From: Zychaea mexicana
Taxonomy: Eukaryota > Mucoromycota > Mucoromycetes > Mucorales > Lichtheimiaceae
Direction: 5' to 3'
DNA: 64,000 nucleotides
Assembly: GCF_025766255.1 (NCBI RefSeq)
Contig: NW_026516729.1
Span: 1 to 64,000, forward strand
This document shows positions 40,848 through 52,050 of the stretch, in pieces. Position numbers and translations under genes: made by a program. A model generated the notes under the pieces. The model was not told the origin of the DNA. It did not search any database and saw only the letters and a list, made by a program, of their open reading frames with translations. Each line of letters opens with the position of its first letter. Within the stretch, counting starts at the first letter, position 1.

Positions 40848-42458
40848 TTATAAGGCTTCTACGGGTATTGATGTCTGTTCTTCAGCGACTTGATCCAAAG
40901 GAATACGATTACTTTGGTTCCACTCGGCCACAAAACGTTCTAGGGTTTTTGCAGCGATCTGGCCACCGTTGTGTGCAACGAGACGCTCCGGTTCTTCACA
41001 GCGACCAGATAGTCTTGAGGCCGCCTCGATTGCTTCACCCCAATAACCCATCTCAAAGTCCTCGCGCTTTAATTCTACAGCGCTGCCTTGATCGTGCATC
41101 AACTTGAGCAGTCCATACTCTTCAATAAACTGTGGCCGAGGTACGTAGACAAACGGCGTTCGGTGACCAATGCACTCGCTGCAGGTACCATAGCCCAACT
41201 TACCGAGCACGACATCTGCCGCATTCGTCAAATCAGGAACATAAGCGTCGCGTGATGCACGATAAAAGTTGTGAGGTAAAGTTACGCCATCCGGCGCACA
41301 GCAAACAATGCATATCCAACCGCTTGGTAAAGGATCGACCCAGCCTCCTTTACCCAACGCCTGGCCGCCAAACGACAGTAACAAGATCTTGTTGCTCTCA
41401 TAGACCTCTCGTGGGACGCCGAGTCCTTGGAGAACTTGCTCGCGGTCTGTATGGTATTTCCGGAAAACAAGCGGTACGTCGACAATCCGTCGTTCGTAGG
41501 AAGGACGCTTTCTGTTGCTGGATCGGACGTTTGATTGGCTTGTACATGGGAGCTGCATTTTGCCATTAACGACGCCCTTGTCCGTTTTCTTGAGCTCGTC
41601 TGGGAAGCTGGTGGTGATCGGTGTAACTGGAACAAGGTTTTCTGAGTCATCAAAGGATGGGATACGGATCGCCCCCGGTAATCGAATTAACAGGTCTGCG
41701 TTTCGGTAATCCTCTATTGTAGTCTCGACCATTTGGCGGATCTCTTGGTCGAGTTCATCTCCTTCACAGAGCCCTTTATATACTTCGTCAAATGTAAAGT
41801 TACTCGCAATGGCTGCTGGGATACCTGCCTTTGCTGCAGCCGCACTAGATACCACGATATACGAATTAGCATCCCTTCTTGTCCTGCTGCTGTCATTCAT
41901 CCCTGTTGCCCCGGAATTTTTACAGCCACACCATTATACTAAACAGTAATATATAGAAAGACTCACCAAGGCAGGAACGGAGCATCGCAAACAACACAGT
42001 CAGCACCCACTTGCTTTAGCCACTGTGCCTCTTTAGTCAACGTTTCTGGCCGTCGCTCAAGAAACAGTTTGAGATTTGCAATAGTTTGGTCGCGATCGAC
42101 AGTGTAAGCAAGAGGTTGAACAACTCCGGCATCAATATCTGCTTGACGATAGATCGCACCCAACTGTATAACACCTTGGAAAATGAAGTCGGACGCATTC
42201 GAAACGACGTAAATTTTATGTTGTGCCGGTAGCTTTAAAATGTCAGAGATTATTTGGTTGGCTCGAGTGGCATGGCCCCAACCTATATACGAGATGATCG
42301 TTTAAGCTTTTTTCCGTTCTCCTTTCCGAATTGCCAAAAGTCAAGTACTTCATACCATGTCCAGAAACATAGACACAAAATACAAGTGGTCTAGAGCCTG
42401 TGTTTGTAGTGGTAGCTGTCGTCGTAGTAGACGCTGTGTCGACGGTGAGTCGTGCCAT
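40848..42458 (-). CDS. L-arabinokinase-like glycosyltransferase (GT-B fold, uncertain substrate)
   Basis: About four exons encode roughly 480 residues from the ATG at 42458. A Thr-rich start is followed by FCVYVSGHG (intron) WGHATRANQIISDILKL, the SGHGxGHATR motif found in the N-terminal glycosyltransferase-like domain of plant L-arabinokinases and in related fungal proteins. Next are KIYVVSNASDFIFQGVIQLG and GADCVVCDAPFLP. The C-terminal half has ILLLSFGGQALGKGGWVDPL and ADVVLGKLGYGTCSECIGHR, resembling the nucleotide-sugar binding face of GT1/GT28 enzymes. There is no GHMP kinase domain, so it is not an arabinokinase itself. Substrate unknown. Confidence 0.75.
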
Positions 42459-43052
42459 GAAAGAATGAAGTGATAGAGTAAAAATAGAAAAAAGAAGAAG
42501 AAAGGGGCAACTCTACGCTTGCGTTATATTTGAAATGCGGTCCTGCTTAGTTGCCATGTTACGACGTTACACAAAGGTTTCAACCGCCTAAAAGAAACGC
42601 AGCAACCCTTATCAGGTATACTGAATGCACTCGGTCAAATTAATGGCTGAGAATGGTTAATGCTTTGTATATAATGGACGAGCATACTTACAGTAACTTA
42701 CATAAGAAAAGGCGTTTCGCTGATGCCAACTGTGGGCAAATATTTGAAAGGAGCATACGATCATCCGTAACATAGAAAACTGAGCCCACCATTCTATCTA
42801 TGTACACGTGATTGTCAAGTTTTTTTTTTACTTTTTTTGTTTCAATTTCACTTGCAAATATAACAGTATATGTAACGTAAATAAGAGGTGTGTTGAGAGG
42901 AGAAATGAGACGGTGCGCTGGTGGTTAAATCGATATACAACAGGAATGAGGGGAGAGAAAGGGAGAAAGAGAAGGTCTAATAAGGGTTGGGAGCGAAGAA
43001 GGAAAGGAAGGCTATGGAAAATTAAAGGCTGTGTTCTTTTTTTGCAAGCTAA
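42459..43052. other. Intergenic, no gene seen
   Basis: Promoter side of the glycosyltransferase gene and 3' flank of the Pho81-type gene. Purine-rich around 42940-43020. No supportable feature. Confidence 0.5.
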
Positions 43053-46000
43053 TTAAAAGCCGACGCCTGCCATCGTGGTATTAAAGTGAACAACATCATG
43101 TATCATCAAGGCGTCCACGCCATAGCGTTCTTGGATGGAGCGGTACCGTTCATCGGCATTCATTTGGCCATACGTGACAAGAACCAACCCACTCTCTTTA
43201 ATATTCTTGATAAGCGATGGTACTCGTACCTATTTATAATAGCCAATCAGTATTAGTTGCACATTATTCCTCCTTGCGTTAATATGTATATTGAACCATA
43301 CCAATGGCGTTGATTCGCATATTACACCCAATAGATTGTTTCGTTTGGCGAATTTGACAGCTTCTTTGAGCGATGTACACCGCACATCTTGTTTTCTCTT
43401 GGTATGTACTTCTTCTACACCAGATTGCCGCCGCTTAACGCCACGGGAGACCTCGTCCTTATTGAGCCCGCAACAAGTGTTGAAGAATACCGCATCTACA
43501 TAGGAAATAAGCATCGATCAATAACCACAACGAACCGAAAGTGGGCACATGGGGAACACTGTGTTTATACGTTGAAAACTTACAATTTGGTTGTTTCCAG
43601 TTGATGACTGTGCATATTGCTGGATTGAAGGATGAAAAGAATATGCCAGCGCTTGTGGTATCAATAGGTAATGACCGAACATAGTCGTAAACAGTCTGCA
43701 ACACGACATCCACAAACCCATTCCGATCTTGTAAATTGGAAAACGAATGAATATCAAGTTCACACACTGTAGGATACTTGAGATCAACGTGGATGCCCAT
43801 ATTCGGTGGCAAATGCTAAATTACCCGATGGTGAATCTTTGTTCGCTTTCTCTGACTCTCTTTGGAGGCGTCCCAAATCATGAAACTTACCCGAAGTACT
43901 TGCTCTAGTGACAAGAATCCTGGCTCAGAGTTCAGACGTTGCACAATCATGCTATTGCCTGTCATCGGACATATCTGCTGGTTTGGATCATTGCTGCCAC
44001 GATTTTGAGCGTTGGCCATAATTTTGCGTCCAAGTTGACAGTATTGTTCAAAGGTGAGATCAGAAACGGCCAAGTCCAAATCTTCAAATGGTACAAGCCA
44101 GTTTGCAAATACCACCGGTACGTAGTCTTTGGTTAATTGAACGGCCACACGCACATAATCGCCCGCTAAAGATGATGCCGTAATAAAGGATGGAAGCGTA
44201 GTTGACGAGGTCATAGATACAGGGTGAGTAGTTGGTGTTGTACTGGTGGGAGCAGTGGCGGTAGTGGTGGCAGCGGTGATTGTCCCGATAGAGTCGGAGG
44301 ATGGTTGTGGAAGAGGTGGCTCAGGTGTTAGGCGGGCTGCCGGAGGTGCAGATGCGACTGAAGCTGAAGAAGACGAGGGCATAACGATGTTTGTGGATTT
44401 CCAGTATGTTTCAATACGACCCCCGATTTCGAGCTGGACGCCACGGAAAGGCTTCACCACAGAATAATCGTAAGCGAGTTCACCTATGACCTTGAGATGG
44501 CTGTCGAGGAGTGGAATAGTGCGATGGCCTTCAGTGATCTTAAAGTCAGCTTTTGAGAACGTTTCGGGCAAGGCCACGCCTCGGCCGAGGACCTTGGATC
44601 CGAACGTAGCAAAGATATCAAATTCGAGCAGAAAGTCGTCGAGCTTGTCAACCTGGAAGCTGAATATTTCGCGATCATCGACAAGCGGCAAAATGACGCT
44701 ATGTGGAATCATACCCGTGTCAGGCTTTGATGTGATGATCAATTTTAAGGATGATATTTGTGTGTTGTCGTAAAGGCGAATAGGTGGTTGATGGAGGCTG
44801 ATTTGAACTTGGTATTTGCGGTCCAGATAGCTGTGGCCATAGATACGGAAAGGAAGGATGGGTGGTGGTAATGAGAGAGAAGGGATAGCATCCAGTTCGT
44901 GTTCGGGTTCTTGTTCATCATCTTCTTCCATGCGTGTGACTTGTGTTCCAGTTGTCGATGCTTGAGACTGATCCAACACGGGCTCCACCTCGCATCCGGC
45001 GTCAATCAGTAACTGTACACATTCCATCTGACCTTCCCATGCAGCATAGTACAATGCTGTCTTGCCATATTCGTCCTTCAGATTGACCTTGCAGCCCGCT
45101 TCGATCAATATCCGCACACATTCCGCATGTCCATCACTTGCAGCCCAAAACAGCGGTGTCCATGAATTGTACTTGTCCGGAACATCCAGATCGTCACGGT
45201 TGCGTGCCAGCATACGACATAACTCAACATGACCTTGACGTGCGGCCAAATGAAGTGGATAAAGCGATTCCGCATTGGGCAGATTTTTCGCGCCGCGTTG
45301 GTATAAGATCAACGCGATGTCCGTGTGACCATAGTAGCATGCCAGGGATAGAGGAATATGGTCGGCGTCGTGCTTTGGTTCAATGTCTGCGCCAGCCTTA
45401 ATCAAGATATCAACGCATGTCGCGTGCCCGTTTATCACCGCATAGAGCAAAGGGCTGTAACCGTCGTGGTCCCGCGCCTCGATATCGGCGTTTTGTGTAA
45501 GCAAAAAGGATACGCATTCGCTAAATCCATTCATTGTTGTATAATGGAGCGCTGCTCGTCCATAAGCATCCGCTGCCTGTACTTTTGCCCCGCGTTCTGT
45601 ACAAATCTCCAATAGATCCCGTCGACCTGCCATTGCTGCGACATGTAAGCACGAACGTTCGTTGATGTCATCCACGTATCCAAAATCAACTAAATTCGTC
45701 GCTATCAGCAGATCAATGATCTCTTGCGATGCCTCCGAACATGCATGCCAGAATACCCGCGAAAGCCGGTCCCGGTCACCAGATGAAGGGTGTTGTGCAA
45801 TGCGTTCCAGCGTCTCCCGTACCAATGTTGCCTGCCCACTCGATACAGTTTTTACCAACTCCAGTTCAAGATCGTCAATGACATCCGCTGTTTGTTCTTC
45901 GCCATTTTTACTTTCAGCATTGTCGTTGTTGGTGGTGTTGGTGCTGCTGTTGTTCGTAGAAGCAGTAACAGGAATTCCTGCTTGAATATTGGAAAGTTCG

Positions 46001-46810
46001 ATTCTGTTGGCGGATGCAATGTCGGCGAGCTCACATAGAAATTGAGTATTGAAGCATGGTTGGATATCGATTTGTCTTGACAGATACAGTTCTTTGGTCG
46101 TAGATTTTGAACGTTTATCCCATTTTTTAAGAATCTTACGAAATCCTTCATTGTTCAGCTCCACGTATTTCTATTAGACGATCCCATCCCGCACATCAGC
46201 ATTCGATATTCATGACGTTTGCTGTATTTCCTTTTTCTTCTCCGTATTCTTTTTGATATTTTAGGAACGTACTTGGATCTTGTTGAGCTCCTGTTCAAAC
46301 TGAATAAAGGCCTCTTGGATCGCGTTGAACAACGTAGATGCATGTTTAAGTCGTCTCGTGTCCGTTTGCAAGATCTTCTTCTTATCAACCAGCGTTCGCA
46401 ACCTTACTCTCAGTTCATTCTCTTTTTGTAGATAGAATGAATTGATCTACATATCACAGTATGAGCTATTTGCTTTCTTGGAGTATATGACAACTTGTCA
46501 CTGACTCTTTTTCTTCTGTTATGCCATGTTACCTTTTCCAGTTCGCGCTCGAGCTTAAAAAAGAAGGCTGCTTTTTGTGATTGTAAGAGTTTCGATCGAT
46601 CATCGTCAGACCTGATTGTTTGGTTTTCGGATGGCGTGTTGAGAACTGAATTAATGAATTTCTTCAGCCCTTTGTAGTCCAGGTAATGCGCACTCCATTC
46701 TGTAAACTGTTGACTTTGAATTTGCTTGCCAAACTATAAGAAACGACAGTTGTGGTTTAGTGAGTCAAGTTTTAGCTTGTAAGTGATCACTTTGTTCCTA
46801 TTACCTTCAT
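43053..46810 (-). CDS. Pho81/NUC-2-type SPX-ankyrin-GDE phosphate regulator
   Basis: Cyclin-dependent kinase inhibitor of the phosphate-starvation pathway; in yeast and Neurospora it senses phosphate state and restrains the Pho85-type kinase. The start at 46810 lies in a 6-nt first exon (ATGAAG) joined to TTTGGC, giving MKFGKQIQSQQFTEWSAHYL, the SPX opening. SPX helices follow with FKLERELEK-like and FNAIQEAFIQFEQELNKI segments, then KILKKWDKRSK. About six or seven ankyrin repeats lie around 45.7-45.0 kb (for example GRAALHYTTMNGFSECVSFL, DGYSPLLYAVINGHATCVDI, GKTALYYAAWEGQMECVQLL). A Ser/Thr-rich linker leads to a C-terminal glycerophosphodiesterase-like domain (MGIHVDLKYP, SLKEAVKFAKRNNLLGVICE, ending AGVGF). 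About 1,150 residues. Target kinase inferred. Confidence 0.92.
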
Positions 46811-47744
46811 GAGGTGGAGGGGGAAGCGAGAGACCTGGATCCAGGAAAAACAAAAAGGGCGGAGGGGGACGAGCAAAGTAGGGTGCGTGCGTGGAGCCCA
46901 AGTTTTTTTTTTGTGGTTGGGAAAAGACTAGCAGACAGCGAGAAACCTTTGACTTCTTGAATCGCCTACTTTTGGCTCCCGCTCACGCGGGCGCAGGATT
47001 AGTGACTGCTCTAGCCAGTCGTAAACCGTCTGTGTGCGCACGCGAGGAATTCGTTGGTCGAGGGATTCTTTTCGGATCTTCAAGCGCTCAAGAGAAAGAG
47101 ATGGTGCTACGATCGTCACCGATCCAAAAGCTCCTTGCCCGCGTGTCTTTGGATGTTTAAAATAAAATTGACAGGCTACCAAGGAAGGAGAATAGGTCAT
47201 GATTATCAAGACGTTTTGTTGCGTTGCTAATGCAAGTTCCTACGCTACGTTACCCCCCACATTTACCCTCTAAAACTCAACATTTAAGGCTATGCTTAAA
47301 AAGTAGTATTATACGCTGTATGGTGTGATTTCAACAAAAGCAGAGTTTGCGGCGCACAAAACCAACTCGGCGTGTAACATGATTGAGGCCTGTGTAGTTG
47401 TTTTTCCGCAGGAGTGAGTGTTGATATCAAATGGGTGCCACCAGTTGACAATCAGAGGCAAATCCGAGTACTTACTTTTAATTAACATGGAGAATATGCT
47501 CATCTTCTGTACACAGCTTTGGATCCATTTCCTGAGCTGTCTCATACCTACCAAGCATTATTGTTTGCTTCTCTCGTGATAATTTAAAAGTTTAAAAATA
47601 TATGCTAAAGCTGGTTTGGAAACAGTCGGTGAAATTAAGGAAGTTTACTACTGATGGCAATACACTACCCGAGCATTAATTAGCAGGAAATAAATGTTAA
47701 GGCTCAAATGAACGGTGTATTTGTAGTCGGATCAATCTCAACAA
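46811..47744. other. Promoter side of the Pho81-type gene and gene-poor sequence
   Basis: GC-richer for the first 350 bp, then AT-rich. Overlapping frames at 46891-47209 on both strands have no recognisable domain. A minus frame at 47309-47554 (with LPLIVNWWHPFDINTHSC) might be a relic but cannot be named. Confidence 0.35.
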
Positions 47745-48315
47745 ATGATAAAAAAAGAAGATCAGGAATGTATATCTGAACCTACTTATTATGTTCCTTC
47801 GAGCTTCAATCACTGCTACATGAGCGATAAACGAAGAGAAGCCGTATTCGATCTCAAAAAACTGAAAACAGCACTTGTAGAATTATAAATAAAGAAGAAG
47901 ATGTGATCCCGATGTTTCTATGCGGATGCAAATGCGGTGGTAATCGTAGCTTTGATGTGAAATTGATTGGAAAGTACACGAAAACTTATTATCAATCAAT
48001 TTCTTTTTCAGTTTTAAACATGCCAGCAAGTTGCAGAGCTATTGCTGAAAGGTTAGTGGCTCGTTGTGTTCTCGGCATTAGGGTACTATATTGTCAGAAA
48101 TATATGATAATTGCGAGTTTGAGGCTGTTGTGGTTGATGTTTGTTATAAAGCCCTTCTGTATGGTCAATTGAAGTTAATGAATGGTTCGCGTGGTATTGA
48201 TATATATGCATGCCATTATCGATCCATTAAACGGTCTCTTTTTGGCGAATATCAAACATGGTACTTTTCTAAGACAACTAAAACGGTTCGTGTTGTTACA
48301 TTATATAAAAATTGA
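47745..48315 (+). pseudogene. Unrecognised decayed reading frames, possibly transposon-derived
   Basis: Ordered coding-looking pieces in changing frames. An ORF at about 47745-47887 holds CISEPTYYVPSSFNHCYMSD and RREAVFDLKKLKTALVEL. A second piece reads PMFLCGCKCGGNRSFDVKLI, with a CxCxC pattern like zinc fingers in some fungal transposon proteins. A third reads SEIYDNCEFEAVVVDVCYKA, then LLYGQLKLMNGSRGIDIYAC, ending at 48315. No start-to-stop frame joins them. An intron-bearing gene is possible, but the neighbours are all dead elements. Confidence 0.3.
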
Positions 48316-48740
48316 TGTGCCAAAGTACGAAGGAAACACAGAGGCATAAGTGACGTGAAAAGTGATTTAATTAATGTCTTGGCGATGGGAAGTTCCCTAC
48401 TACAACATCACTAGAGACCTTGCAGAATCGACAGTGAATACTGTATTGGCAAGCTGCGAAGAAGTGTAAGGATAGCTCAGAAGTAAATGACGCACACCAT
48501 TCACCTACTGTATAGTCGAGACAACATGGCCGCTGTCTATATAATGCATGGTGCTTGGTGTTTGAAAAAGTGACATTGTACATGAAGCTATTCATATTCC
48601 AAGCAACATAACCGCTTCTTCTTTTATTAATAACAACTTTTTAAAAATAAAAGAGCAAGCATAAAACTTCAAGAACTACCAGAGCACAAGAAAATCGAAT
48701 CGTATATTTCATTCAGTTTGGGTTATACATACTACGCAAA

Positions 48741-50399
48741 CTATAAGCTATAACGATAGTCCGAATGCCTATCACCGATTACTTTGTCTCCGTATCTGGC
48801 AATTGTTTCCTTTTTCTTTAATCCATCTTGTACCAACATGAATCGTTTGTAGTCTATGCGATTCAACACAATCCGGAGCCCCAAGATCAAAACAATTGCT
48901 GCGGCAACAGTACACAGCACAATAGTATGGCCCATAATGTATCGTGGAGGATTAAAATATGCCTGACCACAAATATTATCCTTGGCAGTCGCTGCCAAGC
49001 AAAAGATTGCATTAGCAACTCTCTATCGGCTCAGCCCTAAAAGGCTGTCAATACACCATGTGTTTTTAAGAAGTGGGCCAAGAGTCTCTATATCAATCCA
49101 TGTAATATATCTTCTAATAACGTTCTTCCTCGGGCTGTTATGTTGATGGCTAAACTACTGGAACTGTAGAGAGAGAGAGAGAGAAATTGCTCTAACCGCA
49201 TCAATGAGGTAAATGAACACAGTGAAGTACCTTACACCAACATGCTCTGCCACAAAGATATTAGCAGCATACTAACAGCAAGCAAAACAATTGATTAAGC
49301 AAATTAAAACGTGCGTTGCTGTACATAGTCGATGTAAGATTTGGCATTGATTACGACGATGTTTGAATGTTGGTATATCAAGTGCTCTTTTCTAATATGA
49401 AGTATAGAGACATAAATAGCATCTGGTTATTAATGCGGTACTAAACAGCAAAGGACTGTTACTTTTGGATAGAAATACAGAGCGATGCAGGCTGCCACCC
49501 ACGGCGGCACATAATATAGGGTCATTTGAAATTTGTGTTGTTTAGTAAAAGGTCTATTATATAAACATAAAGTATGTATCAGCCGCGGCGATGCCTTAAA
49601 CAACTGGCGTAATAGTATATTCCTTCGATATTCGCTACGCCGGCACTCGACATTGTCACATTGCCCTTATGTAGTCAGCGTAAATATAATGACGCGTATT
49701 TTTCTGGTATTGTAAGCCTGAATAAATATACTACTAACAGGGCCAGTGTTCCCATTACATAGCATGGGCGCCAATTTCATAAAAAGATTAATTGATAGGC
49801 TACTTGGTACTAGTAATTCTTGGAAATGGTAAGGTCAAGCACCAGCGATACATACTGTGCTTCGGTTGAGCTAAGATCTGTCATAAGGCCTCCTAATTTT
49901 GCTTGTGATAGAATGTTTCCGCTAGCAAAAAGAAGCTTCTATTGTTAGTGCAGCAACAGTAATGGTTTCGCTCTTTGATATATAAGGTCATTACTAAACA
50001 AGGGAAGTAATAATAGTAACTTAGCTCACCCATTCATATCAGCACACATATCCCATGCGCAAAAGATAAGCATTATCTTGATATCACATTTCCTGTGAAG
50101 TACTTCGTTACCAACGATCTGAGAGAACATTTCAAGCCTAGTAATTGTTTAGTAAATAAAAGAAGGCTCTTTTTCTGACCGGATATGCTGCTTCTCAACC
50201 ATTAACTAGTGATCAACGTCTTTTTCGTTTCCATAGATATTCGCCTTGAAAGGACACTCAGTCTTTTTGTCGCCATCGTTATCACCAGCACCCATTTGCT
50301 CCTTGTAAGAAAAGGTCGCTCCACATGACGGTCCATTTTCTCGGGATAATCAGCTGCAATACCAGCAGTATCGGTGACAATTGATTTGGCTGCTGTCAT
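48741..50399 (-). pseudogene. Dead MFS permease (Dal5/Tna1 allantoate-nicotinate group)
   Basis: Minus-strand pieces line up with a fungal anion:cation symporter. They are MTAAKSIVTDTAGIAADYPE (from 50399); NEVLHRKCDIKIMLIFCAWD (the first membrane segment region); SGNILSQAKLGGLMTDLSST; YQLIFL then NWRPCYVMGTLALL separated by a stop; YYVPPWVAACIALYFYP; and a last open piece (48741-48998) with YFNPPRYIMGHTIVLC, a membrane segment and the family's C-terminal tail YGDKVIGDRHSDYRYSL (compare the GDRHPDFRY end of such permeases). Several stops, frameshifts and missing transmembrane segments show it is not functional. The C-terminal exon is the best preserved part. Confidence 0.75.
49168..49183. repeat. 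(GA)n microsatellite
   Basis: Short GA dinucleotide run of about 16 bases inside the decayed permease. Confidence 0.8.
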
Positions 50400-51103
50400 A
50401 TTGAGTTGGTGATGAACTAGCAAGTTTTAAACGTAAAAAGGCACTTTGTCCTACGTCTATGTCCGATAACTCTAGTACTGTATTACTATGTATGCAATCC
50501 CACCACCAGATGCAGGGTGGTGGTGTTAGTCATGTTAGTGAAGGCCTATATCGATAAAAATAACATTGGGCGCAACCGCCGGATACAACGGATAATAGGC
50601 TGAGACAGCGTGCTATATAGATTGATTGAGTATAGGTATGACGTGTTTACGGTGCTCGTGAGGATGTTTTTCGTATAATCCACCTATGCAATGCATCGCA
50701 TCGATCGCAATTGATACAGACCTGTAATAGGATATTTCAATGCATATTGCAAGATAGTATATAATGTATAGTGTTATTAAATGACCCGACCTGCTTATTA
50801 GGGGGAAAAGGATAATACATCATAGTACTGTATATACTCGAAAAGAAAGGAAGGAGGCCAAGGGGTAAATCAGAAGAAGCCGATGTATCCTGTCGGCTTT
50901 GGACATTTAGGCTTATATGCTTGAGGAAAGGAGTTGAGTTGGACCGATGTTGAATAGAGAAGTATAATGTGTACAAAGTAAGTGATGGGCTCATATACAA
51001 ATTTAGGAGTAGTCAGCGTCAAAATTTGAAGCTAATAGTACATATTACCGTCTTCAGCTCTTAGTAACTACCACATCATTTTGCATGATATCATACATGG
51101 TTA
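50400..51103. other. Gene-free sequence between the dead permease and the pogo element
   Basis: Includes a small inverted repeat near 50508-50531 (CCACCACC ... GGTGGTGG, loop of 8) of unknown meaning. No supportable gene. Confidence 0.4.
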
Positions 51104-52048
51104 CAGTTGTACCCCGGTTTTTGCAACCGAGGGTTTTCCGATTTTTTTTTGCAAAAAGTGAGGATTTGCAAGTAACGGGGTAAACAATACTGCTTTAAGT
51201 ATACACTGGATAAGTCATCCTATTAACACTAGCCCATTGTTTATCTGTCAGATATGATGTACGATACGTTCTTTGGGAATATTCATACAGCTCTAGATGT
51301 TACTACTTGCATATATTAAAAACCGTTCTCTCATTGAAGCTGTCTAGTGGTTTGATAATTATTAGCTATTTTAAGCATGACAAAATCGTTCCACAAGTTC
51401 ACATCCAAGCAAGAGGATCGAACGTACGACGAGCACTTGAGCGGGCGGTGGACCAAAGCGCTGATTCGCCTATTCCAGGGCCAACGTCGAAGGAAAAACA
51501 GGTTGCAATTGCAGGAGTTTTGAGCTTTTTGGATAATATCGATAACTACGACTTAAAGAAGTCTTTGCGTAGGATTCCAGAGAGTCTCAGGCAGCAATCA
51601 ATCTCCCGACAATCATCCCTTGATGACTTCTTCGATATGTAGTTAAAAGCTCCTTTGAGCAAACATTTTATTTCTATATCTATATGTAGTGTGTTCCCTT
51701 TTTCTTATACAGTATCTTCACCATTTCTTTTGTGGATTCAATCCAATCAGTGCTATATATGTGTCCCGATTCTACTGGCTCAACTACCAAATAATAATTT
51801 TTATGTATTTCGACAATAAATACATCTAACCGCATCATTTTATTCCTCATAATCCGCAACAGATGCTTCTTTCAGTTGATATTGCAAAAATTGAAGCTGT
51901 TTTCACCCCGATAACATGCAAATCGTATAAACTCATTTGCAAGTTACAAATTTGCGAAACTACTAAGTTTTTTTTGGATTTTTCAAAAAAAGTTGCAGAT
52001 ATACGAGGAATTGCAAAACCAGGGGTTGCAAAAACCGGGGTACAACTG
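51104..52048 (+). mobile_element. Pogo/Tigger-type Tc1/mariner element, internally deleted
   Basis: A 945-bp element with perfect 25-bp terminal inverted repeats, 51104-51128 and 52024-52048, starting CAGTTGTACCCCGG. It is flanked by TA on both sides (51102-51103 and 52049-52050), the target duplication of the Tc1/mariner superfamily. Degenerate similarity between the ends continues further inward. An inner plus-strand frame ending at 51642 encodes a C-terminal tail (SIPRQ-like region then SISRQSSLDDFFDM) that resembles the end of pogo/Tigger transposases, which often finish in a TLDxFF motif. The DDE catalytic domain is missing, so it is non-autonomous. The identical ends suggest recent activity or low age. 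Confidence 0.85.
51361..51642 (+). pseudogene. C-terminal remnant of a pogo-type transposase
   Basis: Inside the element: RGSNVRRALERAVDQSADSP, then KEKQVAIAGVLSFLDNIDNY and a helix ending in RQSSLDDFFDM before the stop. The segment lacks the CENP-B-type DNA-binding and DDE domains that normally precede it. The open frame extends upstream to 51307 without similarity. Confidence 0.5.
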
Positions 52049-52050
52049 TA

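Noticed and set aside
50508..50531. 8-bp hairpin CCACCACC/GGTGGTGG as a terminator or regulatory structure
   Set aside because: Not adjacent to a live gene, and eukaryotic genes do not use such hairpins for termination; likely chance.
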